Shown one piece after another: positions 57,768-64,000 of a DNA stretch of 64,000 bases. The stretch is from RYN-230 sp963814645 (GTDB lineage: Bacteria; Actinomycetota; Actinomycetes; Streptosporangiales; Streptosporangiaceae): the NCBI GenBank assembly GCA_963814645.1, contig CAWFDX010000002.1:372001-436000 (forward strand). Direction: 5' to 3'. The notes beneath the pieces are model-generated. The model worked only from the letters and a program-made list of their open reading frames with translations. It did no database searches and was not told the DNA's origin. The stretch's first letter is position 1; every line of letters starts with the position of its first letter. The position numbers and the translations under genes were made by a program.

Positions 57768-58868
57768 ATGTTCAAGCGCCTGGTAGCTATGGCTGGCAGC
57801 CTGGTCATGGCCCTCGCGGGCCTGACCGTGACCGTGAGCTTAGCGCAGGCCGCCACCTCGGCCGGGACGTGCCGTCACGTCACCGGGCCGTTTCATATGC
57901 ACAAAGACGAGATCACTGCCTCCACCGGGCAGCGCTATATCCCCTATGGGATCGTGGTCACCGGGCTGGGGAATCCTAACTGGGCCGAGCATCAGCCCGG
58001 GGACGCCGCCGAGATAACCGCCTCGGCCAATTCGTGGTGCGCCAACACGGTCGAACTGGAGGTCTTTCAGTACGCCATGTTCAATGCGAACGGGAGCGTC
58101 AACTCGACCTTCCTCGGCCTGGTTGAGTCCGAAGTGAGCCAGGCGCTCGGACTGGGCCTGGTGGTGGCCATCACCGACCAGACCGAAGGCGGCCCACCGG
58201 ACAGTGGAGGGCTACCGGAAGCGCAAACCAAGACGTTCTGGAATGTGCTGAACGGCATATACGGGCACAATACGGACGTAATCTTCGATCTGTACAACGA
58301 GCCCCGGCGGGTGGGCGCGGGCAACGAGACGTCAACCTGGAAGTACTGGCGGAACGGCGGTACGTACCAGGGCACGAAATATATCGGGATGCAGACCCTG
58401 GCCAGTTACCTGCGCCGGATCGGGTCGCGCAACCTGTTCTGGATCGAGGGCCCGCATACCGGCGGTTCGCTGCAATACGTCAGGCAATACCAGGTGACCA
58501 AGGCCGGGCCGCTGGAGTACGGGGAAAATCATCCTGGCATGGTGAACTCGCCACACAACGCGGCGTACTGGAACACCCGGTTCGGCGACAGCGCCTCGGC
58601 GGTGCCGATAATCGAGACGGAGTGGACGAATTACGCGTCGACCCGATCCTGCTGGGTTAACGCGCCGAAGTCCGTACCGAGGTTCCTCGCGTATCTCGCG
58701 CAGCACCATATGGGCCTCATGGCCTGGACGCTGAGCCTGGGCGTGCTGGTGGAATCGGGCAACCTGGCCGACCCGACCAGGATCAAGAGTAATTGGGCTT
58801 GCAAGAATGGCCTCGACGAGGGCGCAGGTCATCAGTTCATGCAATTCTTCCGCCGGTACAATAGCTGA
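57768..58868 (+). CDS. secreted GH5-like glycoside hydrolase (cellulase family)
   Basis: 366 residues from ATG 57768 (GAAAGGA nine bases upstream; the frame is open for 51 codons before it but has no homology). A Sec signal peptide runs to about residue 28 (LVMALAGLTVTVSLAQA). The catalytic barrel shows VIFDLYNEPRR (acid/base Glu) and VPIIETEWTNY (nucleophile Glu). It is less GC-rich than its neighbours in places. Its substrate (cellulose, mannan or another beta-glycan) is unknown. The (cccgtt)x3 hexamer repeat at 57734-57751 lies in its leader; otherwise 57530-57767 holds no gene. Confidence 0.82.
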   Translation: MFKRLVAMAGSLVMALAGLTVTVSLAQAATSAGTCRHVTGPFHMHKDEITASTGQRYIPYGIVVTGLGNPNWAEHQPGDAAEITASANSWCANTVELEVFQYAMFNANGSVNSTFLGLVESEVSQALGLGLVVAITDQTEGGPPDSGGLPEAQTKTFWNVLNGIYGHNTDVIFDLYNEPRRVGAGNETSTWKYWRNGGTYQGTKYIGMQTLASYLRRIGSRNLFWIEGPHTGGSLQYVRQYQVTKAGPLEYGENHPGMVNSPHNAAYWNTRFGDSASAVPIIETEWTNYASTRSCWVNAPKSVPRFLAYLAQHHMGLMAWTLSLGVLVESGNLADPTRIKSNWACKNGLDEGAGHQFMQFFRRYNS

Positions 58869-58890
58869 CTGACGGTGCCGGGAGGAAAAC

Positions 58891-59457
58891 ATGAACGAGG
58901 CGCACCTGCGCATCTGCGCCAGCCCGGAATGGGCGGCCTACGTGGAGTCGGAACTGCTGCCGTGGGCGCTGCGGGAGGCCGACCTCGGCGACGAGGTGCT
59001 TGAAGTGGGGCCCGGGCCGGGGCTGACCACCGACGTGCTGCGCCGCCGGGTGCCCCGGCTCACCGCGGTGGGGATCGACGAGCGGCTGGCCAGCGCGCTG
59101 GCCGAGCGGATGTCGGGCAGCAACGTCGAGGTGGTGCACGGCGACGGCACCCGGCTGCCGTTCGACCCGGGCCAGTTCAGCGCGGCCACCTTGTTCACCA
59201 TGCTGCATCACGTCCCCTCGGCGGACCTGCAAGACAAACTGCTGGCCGAGGTGCGCCGGGTGGTCCGCCCGGGCGGGCTGGTGGTGGGCAGCGACTCGAT
59301 GGCCACGCCAGCCCGCCGGGAACTGCACGAGGGGGACGACTACCTGCCCATCGATCCGGGCGGCCTGGCCGCCCGGCTGGCCGCCGCCGGGTTCACCGGC
59401 CCGGTCGTCGAGGTGCACGACGACCGGTTCCGCTTCCTGGCCACCGTGCCGGGCTAG
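58891..59457 (+). CDS. class I SAM-dependent methyltransferase
   Basis: 188 residues from ATG 58891 (GGGAGGA nine bases upstream). Motif I is VLEVGPGPGLTTDVLRRR (about residue 36), followed by AVGIDERLASAL, HGDGTRLPF, and MLHHV; a type 11 methyltransferase. The acceptor is unknown. Its stop codon shares the four bases CTAG with the stop of the convergent hemolysin-III gene. Confidence 0.86.
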   Translation: MNEAHLRICASPEWAAYVESELLPWALREADLGDEVLEVGPGPGLTTDVLRRRVPRLTAVGIDERLASALAERMSGSNVEVVHGDGTRLPFDPGQFSAATLFTMLHHVPSADLQDKLLAEVRRVVRPGGLVVGSDSMATPARRELHEGDDYLPIDPGGLAARLAAAGFTGPVVEVHDDRFRFLATVPG

Positions 59458-60176
59458 ACGATATAGAGCGCGATCGCGGCGTACTGGCAGGCGGCGGCGG
59501 CGCAGACGAACACGTGGAACACCTCGTGATAGCCGAACACCGACGGGAACGGGTCCGGCCACCGGAAGTGGTACGAGACGGCCCCGGTGAGGTAGAGCAG
59601 GCCGCCGCCCAGCATCAGCACGCCGGGCACCGCACCGGAGTGAATCCAGACCGCAGGTAGCGCCAGCGCGGCCACCCAGCCGAGCGCGATGAACGTGCCG
59701 CCGACCAGCCGCTCGGGGGCGTTCATCCAGGCCATGTGGATCACCGCCGCGATTCCGGTGAGCGTCCACAGCACGATCAGCCCGGCCACCCCGATGCCGC
59801 CGCCGGTGGCCACGACGAACGTGGGCGTGGCCGTCCCGGCGATCAGGAAGAAGATCATCGCATGGTCGAGCCGCTGCAGCCGCTGCCGCGAGGTGTCTGA
59901 CCAGGTCCCGCAGTGGTACAGCGCGCTGACCCCGAATAGGGCGCTCACGCTGGCCGCGTACACCGCGATGCTGGCCACCCGGGCGTCACCGTGCGCCCGG
60001 GCCAGCAGCACGGTGCTGATGCCCAGCGAGGCGGTGAACCAGAGCAGGTGCAGCCAGCCGCGCATGACCGGCTTGGTGTAGTGCACACCGCGCCGCGCGT
60101 CGTAGAACCAGCCCGCGGCCGGGGGGTCTCCGGGCGGCGGCGGTGGCACTGCTGGCGTGGGCTCGATAACGGCCAC
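59454..60176 (-). CDS. hemolysin III (PAQR) family membrane protein
   Basis: 240 residues from GTG 60176 with AGGAGGGGAG eight bases upstream. Seven membrane helices and family segments YTKPVMRGWLHL, SALYHCGTWSDTSRQRLQRLDHAMIFFLIAGTATP and FGYHEVFHVFV carry the conserved Asp and His metal ligands of PAQR hydrolases. The role in bacteria is uncertain (membrane homeostasis proposed). The 60177-60307 spacer contains no gene. Confidence 0.9.
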   Translation of the reverse strand: MAVIEPTPAVPPPPPGDPPAAGWFYDARRGVHYTKPVMRGWLHLLWFTASLGISTVLLARAHGDARVASIAVYAASVSALFGVSALYHCGTWSDTSRQRLQRLDHAMIFFLIAGTATPTFVVATGGGIGVAGLIVLWTLTGIAAVIHMAWMNAPERLVGGTFIALGWVAALALPAVWIHSGAVPGVLMLGGGLLYLTGAVSYHFRWPDPFPSVFGYHEVFHVFVCAAAACQYAAIALYIV

Positions 60177-60307
60177 CGGCGGCTCCCCTCCTGGGCGGGC
60201 CGGGCTGGTTCTGCTGCGCCGGCGTCTGGTTATCCAGTGTGACCGAAAATCCGCGTTATTGCTGCCCCGATGAGCTGGATGTCCAGAAAACAGGAAAATA
60301 ACGGAGG

Positions 60308-60928
60308 CTAGCTGGGGGTGGCGCTACCGGCCACCGGGACACCGCTGCCGCCCGGGCCGCCCAGGCTGCCCGCGAAGAACGTCCGCGCCGACCCGAGCAG
60401 TTCGTCCAGCGGCGGCCACCACGGGCCATGCGGCAGCTCGCGCAGCGCCTGCCGGACCTGGCCCGCGGCTTGCCCGTCGTCGGCGGCAGTGAGCACGGCC
60501 GCCACCCGGCGCGGCCGGGCTGCCCGCAGCGGGCCAAGGTACAGATCCGGGCCGGTGCCCTCGGCGGTCGATGGGGTCAGCGACAGGTAATAGTCGGGCA
60601 GCTCGAAGCGGCCGGCCCGCCAGGCGGCCAGCGCCTCGGCCGCCGCCGCCTCGAAGCCCGCGGGTCCCGGCGTCCCAGCCGACAGATCCCACATGGCCCG
60701 CCACTGCGCGGCCACCGTGGCCAGCGGGTCCGCCGTGACCAGGATGAACGGCGCGGCCCGGTGGCCCGCCTCGGCCAGCGCCCGGGCGGCTGCGGTCAGC
60801 CGGTCGGTCTCCTCCTCCGGAGCTGGCGGCCGGACCAGGGCCACGTTCGAAGACTCAGCCAAGGCAGCCAGCAGTGCTTTCCGCACCTCACCCACCACCA
60901 CGACCACCGTCGATGACTCGCGCCGCAC
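60308..60928 (-). CDS. hypothetical protein, probably leaderless
   Basis: 206 residues from GTG 60928. The reading frame starts MRRESSTVVVVVGEVRKALLAALAESSNVALVRPP and contains an alpha/beta-looking N-terminal half and the segment LPDYYLSLTPSTAEGTGPDLYLGPLR. I do not recognise the family. TATCAT lies six bases upstream of the start on this strand (60935-60940), and no ribosome site is present, so a leaderless transcript is likely. It follows the metallophosphoesterase gene by 23 bp in the same direction. Confidence 0.6.
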   Translation of the reverse strand: MRRESSTVVVVVGEVRKALLAALAESSNVALVRPPAPEEETDRLTAAARALAEAGHRAAPFILVTADPLATVAAQWRAMWDLSAGTPGPAGFEAAAAEALAAWRAGRFELPDYYLSLTPSTAEGTGPDLYLGPLRAARPRRVAAVLTAADDGQAAGQVRQALRELPHGPWWPPLDELLGSARTFFAGSLGGPGGSGVPVAGSATPS

Positions 60929-60951
60929 GGCCCGATGATAGGCGGACGGGC

Positions 60952-62628
60952 TCAGACGCCGGGCAGGCGGGAGAGCGGGAACGGAGGGGTGATCAGCAGC
61001 TGCACGTTCCGGTCGGTGACCGAGCCGCTGCGGCCGGGGTGCGGGCCGTCGAACGGGATGTTGACGGCCAGCTCACGATGCAGCGCGGCCAGGTCGTCCC
61101 CGCTGAACTGGGCCGCGGCCGGCGGCACCGGGGCGAGCGGGGTCTGGTGATCCACCATGGTGCAGGTGATGGCGAGCTGCCCGGCCGCGTCAGCCAGCTC
61201 CACGATCCGGGTCTGGCACGGCCAGTCGATGACCGCGCACGTGGTCACCTCCCAGAACCCGCGGCTCGGGTCAGCCGGGTCGCGGCGCGCCCGGATCGCG
61301 TTGGTGTGCGTGTGCCCGTTCAGCCACAGCACCACGTTCGGGAACCGGTGCAGCAGGGCCATGAACTCGGCTGCGGGCAGCAGCGGCTCGCCGCCCGGGC
61401 CCAGGTGCGCCACCCGGGTGTTGGTCAGCGTGTCCAGCCCATGGTGCGAGAACAGCACGACCAGCCGGTCCTCCGCGCCGGTGCGCACCTCGTGCCCGGC
61501 CGGGTCCTGGTAGACCGAATGCACCTCGGCCAGCCGGTCGGCCAGCCACCGGGCCTGCTGCCGGTCCAGGCAGCCGTCCGCTCCGCCGGCCAGGCAGTTG
61601 GTGTCCAGCGCGATGTACCGCACTGCCCGGGTGTCGTGCACGTAGTAAGCGGTGCCGGCCAGCCGGTTCTGCTCGGTGAACCCGTGCCCGGCGGGCTGGG
61701 CGTCCGGCCGGAAGTGGGCGGCCACGAAGTCCCGCCGGGTGATCGGCCGGCGGCCGCGGTCGGCCGGCACGGCCCGGGCCGGGCCGGCCATGAACGCCTC
61801 GGGACTGAAGGTGAACAGCTCCAGCGCCTTGTCGCTGTCGAAGCCGTCCGGCAGCCCGACCGGCTTCTCGCCGCCGATGAGCGCGGCAGCCAGGCCCGGG
61901 GTTTCCGCGCCGACGCCCTGGTTGAGCGCCTCGTGGTTGCCGTAGCAGGACAGCCACGGCAGGCGCAGCCCATCCGCCGGGAACTCGCGCAGCGCCCGGT
62001 CCAGCAGACCCGGCCAGTGCGGGAAACCGAACTCGCGGCGGAAGAAGTCCGGCCCGGCCGGGCCGTCGCCGTCCGGCTTCCAGACGATGTCGTCCGGCCA
62101 GTCCAGCGCCTGCACCCCGGCATAGCCAGGCGCGCCGGAATCGGGCCGGACCAGGCCGCCCTCGAACAGCGCGAGGAACGTCTGCACCTCGTTCCACTGC
62201 GCGTTGTCGATGGCGTCCCCGGTGGTCACCGCGAGCTCCGGCGGCAGCCCGGTGGCCGGGCCGGACAGCCGGTTGACCGTGCGCAGCATGGCGTCCACCG
62301 TGTGCGGGGTGAGCGCCTCCTGCGGCCGCTGCACCGGCACCACCCCGGCGTAGCGCGGGTCGGCGAAGTACCGGTTGAGGAACTCGAACCGGGTCGGTGA
62401 CTGCACGTCGGCCAACTGCAGGTCGGTGATGTGCACCAGGCAGGCCAGCGGCCGGGCCGCGGCGACCGGCCCAGCCGGCCCAGCCGCCCCGAAGTCATCC
62501 CGCACGACATGCGGCTCGCCCGCCGCGATCTCGATCGCCCGGTAGTCCGAGCTGGCCCCGCGGCGCAGGACGGCACCGGCCACCAGTCGGCGTTCGGTAG
62601 AAAGTGGCGGATGCTGCGCCGTGGTCAA
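60952..62628 (-). CDS. TIGR03767 family metallophosphoesterase
   Basis: 558 residues from ATG 62628, ATGA overlap with the ABC ATPase gene. Metallophosphoesterase motifs are HITDLQLADVQSP (the usual DxH first block appears as TDLQ), VTTGDAIDNAQWNE, CYGNHEALNQG and LWLNGHTHTNAI. The long insert between them fits the TIGR03767 family. No signal peptide is visible at this start. Position after an ABC importer suggests it dephosphorylates an imported phosphoester or phosphonate; this is inference. Confidence 0.87.
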   Translation of the reverse strand: MTTAQHPPLSTERRLVAGAVLRRGASSDYRAIEIAAGEPHVVRDDFGAAGPAGPVAAARPLACLVHITDLQLADVQSPTRFEFLNRYFADPRYAGVVPVQRPQEALTPHTVDAMLRTVNRLSGPATGLPPELAVTTGDAIDNAQWNEVQTFLALFEGGLVRPDSGAPGYAGVQALDWPDDIVWKPDGDGPAGPDFFRREFGFPHWPGLLDRALREFPADGLRLPWLSCYGNHEALNQGVGAETPGLAAALIGGEKPVGLPDGFDSDKALELFTFSPEAFMAGPARAVPADRGRRPITRRDFVAAHFRPDAQPAGHGFTEQNRLAGTAYYVHDTRAVRYIALDTNCLAGGADGCLDRQQARWLADRLAEVHSVYQDPAGHEVRTGAEDRLVVLFSHHGLDTLTNTRVAHLGPGGEPLLPAAEFMALLHRFPNVVLWLNGHTHTNAIRARRDPADPSRGFWEVTTCAVIDWPCQTRIVELADAAGQLAITCTMVDHQTPLAPVPPAAAQFSGDDLAALHRELAVNIPFDGPHPGRSGSVTDRNVQLLITPPFPLSRLPGV

Positions 62629-63734
62629 GCTTCGCTCGCGGCGGGGGTGGCGGCGGAGACGAGGACCGGATCGGGGCGGATGGAGAGCGTCACCCGGCTG
62701 CCCGCGGTCAGCTCGGCCGCGTCGGACGTGGGCAGCTGGGCCATGATCGTGGTGTCGCCCAGGTCCACGGTCACCCGGCTGGTCGCGCCGAGGAACGTGG
62801 TGGCGATCACGGTGCCGGTCAGCGGGCCCGCGTCGGCCGCGCCGCCAGACGCCAGGGTGACCGCCTCCGGGCGAACCAGCGCGGTCACCGGGCCCGGCGG
62901 CGTGGCCGTCTCGACCAGCGGCAGGTCCCGGCCGCGCACCGTCACGGTGCTGCCGCTGACCGTCCCCTCCAGCCGGTTGGTCAGCCCGACGAACTCGGCC
63001 ACGAACGCGGTGGCCGGCCGGGAGTACACCTCGGTGGGCGGAGCCAGCTGCTCCAGCTGGCCGTCCCGCATGACGCCGACCCGGTCCGCGATGGCCAGCG
63101 CCTCCTCCTGGTCGTGCGTGACGAACAGGGTGGTGATGCCGACCTCGAGCTGGATCCGCCGGATCTGGTCCCGGAGCTGCGCGCGGACCTTGGCGTCCAG
63201 CGCGGACAGCGGCTCATCCAGCAGGAGCACCTGCGGCTCGATGGCCAGCGCGCGGGCCAGCGCGACCCGCTGCTGCTGCCCGCCGGAAAGCTGGTGCGCG
63301 TACCGGCCGGCCTGCTCGGACAGCCCGACCAGGCCGAGCATGTCCAGGGCCCGCTTCTCCCGGTCGGCCTTGGGCAACCGGCGCAGCCGCAGCCCGAACG
63401 CCACGTTCTGCACCACGGTCATGTGCGGGAACAGCGAATAGGCCTGGAACACCATGCCCATGTCCCGCTTGCTGGCCGACAGCCGGGTGATGTCCTTGCC
63501 GCCCACGGTGATCGTGCCGGCGTCCGCGTCCTCCAGCCCGGCCAGCAGCCGCAGCGTGGTGGTCTTGCCGCAGCCGGACGGGCCGAGCAGCGCCACGAGT
63601 TCGCCGGGCCGGAGGGTCAGGTCCAGGCCGTCCAGGGCCACCACCGGGCCGTAACGCCGGGTCAGCCCGGCCAGCCGGACCTCGACGGCGGCCCTGGTGA
63701 TGGCGCCCTCGGCGCTGGTCACAGGTGAGCTCAC
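62625..63734 (-). CDS. ABC transporter ATP-binding protein (Fe3+/polyamine/phosphonate class)
   Basis: 369 residues from ATG 63734. Walker A GPSGCGKTTTLRLLAG (about residue 50), Q-loop VFQAYSLFPHMTV, signature HQLSGGQQQRVALARAL, Walker B VLLLDEPLSALDAKV and the switch His VTHDQEEAL are intact. A C-terminal TOBE domain begins near residue 260. The family powers importers of Fe3+, polyamines, thiamine or 2-aminoethylphosphonate. Neighbouring metallophosphoesterase favours a phosphorus substrate, but this is only context. Confidence 0.92.
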   Translation of the reverse strand: MSSPVTSAEGAITRAAVEVRLAGLTRRYGPVVALDGLDLTLRPGELVALLGPSGCGKTTTLRLLAGLEDADAGTITVGGKDITRLSASKRDMGMVFQAYSLFPHMTVVQNVAFGLRLRRLPKADREKRALDMLGLVGLSEQAGRYAHQLSGGQQQRVALARALAIEPQVLLLDEPLSALDAKVRAQLRDQIRRIQLEVGITTLFVTHDQEEALAIADRVGVMRDGQLEQLAPPTEVYSRPATAFVAEFVGLTNRLEGTVSGSTVTVRGRDLPLVETATPPGPVTALVRPEAVTLASGGAADAGPLTGTVIATTFLGATSRVTVDLGDTTIMAQLPTSDAAELTAGSRVTLSIRPDPVLVSAATPAASEA

Positions 63735-63744
63735 GGGTTCAACC

Positions 63745-64000
63745 TCATCCCCGGCGCCGGCGGCGGCCGATGTAGGACACGATCAGCAACAGCAGGAAGG
63801 TAAACAGCAGCGCGGCCATGGACGTGGAGAACACCACGGTCGCGTTGGGCGTGTTGCGGCTGATGGAGTACAGCGTCGGCTGCAGGGTGCTGTAGAGCAG
63901 CAGGTAGGCGATCGTGTACTCGCCGAGCACCAGCGCCGAGGTCAGCAGCACCGCGTTCAGGATGGCCTGGCCCATGTTCGGCGCGATCACCCGGAACATC
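63745..64000 (-). CDS. ABC transporter permease, C-terminal fragment (start outside window)
   Basis: The visible 85 residues end at 63745, ten bases before the ATPase start. They include the last part of the EAA region (VIAPNMGQAILNAVLL) and two membrane helices (LVLGEYTIAYLLLY; SMAALLFTFLLLLIVSYIG) with a basic tail. This is the second permease of the importer operon. The gene continues beyond the right edge. Confidence 0.85.
   Translation of the reverse strand, partial: MFRVIAPNMGQAILNAVLLTSALVLGEYTIAYLLLYSTLQPTLYSISRNTPNATVVFSTSMAALLFTFLLLLIVSYIGRRRRRG

Noticed and set aside
1..64000. CRISPR array, prophage or insertion sequence
   Set aside because: No regularly spaced palindromic repeats, integrase, transposase or capsid genes were seen; the repeats found are short minisatellites.

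Overview
The window is a high-GC, gene-dense stretch of a single bacterial chromosome. It uses GTG and TTG starts freely, has 4-bp ATGA/GTGA coupled overlaps, and strong G/C bias at third codon positions. The gene content fits a soil-type actinomycete (Actinomycetota): two apolipoprotein N-acyltransferases side by side, a DUF1707 protein, an LNT/L,D-transpeptidase envelope block, a BluB-CobT fusion, a GH42 sugar operon with a LacI-type operator, and DUF6328/DUF6510 proteins. I cannot place the genus from sequence alone. No rRNA, tRNA, CRISPR array, phage or transposase was seen.

Layout. 1-5331: a truncated DUF5995 protein, an APC amino-acid-type permease, and a convergent minus-strand operon (metallo-beta-lactamase lactonase, iron-type hydroxyacid dehydrogenase/transhydrogenase, FmdB-like zinc ribbon) that looks like a small lactone/4-hydroxyacid catabolic unit. 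5595-18295: a polysaccharide deacetylase followed by a long coupled exopolysaccharide operon (nucleotide-sugar dehydrogenase, ATP-grasp ligase, flavoprotein, initiating sugar-phosphate transferase, two GT4 enzymes, epimerase, GH18 hydrolase, membrane GT2, and a LuxR-type regulator with a Glu at the phosphoacceptor site), then a soluble histidine kinase and LuxR response regulator (18421-19805). 20082-22307: a TDT/SLAC1 transporter divergent from a LysR regulator. 22378-25552: PPK2, a PsiE-like protein and a DEAD-box helicase. 25807-28655: a quinone-type methyltransferase carrying a frameshift, a polytopic UbiA-like protein and a geranylgeranyl-reductase-family flavoprotein. 28714-29592: a decayed MFS exporter.

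29596-34396 is an envelope block (L,D-transpeptidase lipoprotein and two Lnt genes). It is followed by a 46-bp minisatellite, an EamA transporter, a THUMP-like methyltransferase and a probably leaderless serS. 38638-44182 is a sugar ABC importer with GH42 beta-galactosidase behind a LacI operator and a structured leader; a strong hairpin separates the binding protein from the permeases. It ends at a bidirectional terminator that contains the stop codons of both it and a convergent S53 peptidase. 46025-52479 holds minus-strand redox and signalling genes. They include a histidine kinase with a cyclic-nucleotide-binding-type sensor, paired with a receiver fused to a thioredoxin-reductase-like flavoprotein that lacks its CxxC motifs, plus a UBP-type zinc finger and a small molybdenum oxidoreductase/flavin reductase module. 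53225-57529 is a cobalamin-riboswitch-controlled cobD, bluB-cobT, cobU, cobS operon. The right end holds a secreted GH5-like enzyme, a methyltransferase, a hemolysin-III protein, and the 3' half of an ABC importer operon with a TIGR03767 metallophosphoesterase.

The most interesting items are: the kinase to receiver-flavoprotein signalling operon; the exopolysaccharide operon with a carboxylate-making dehydrogenase next to an ATP-grasp ligase; the lactone catabolic unit; and a set of internally deleted or frameshifted genes (GT2, MFS, methyltransferase) that may reflect real decay or assembly faults.
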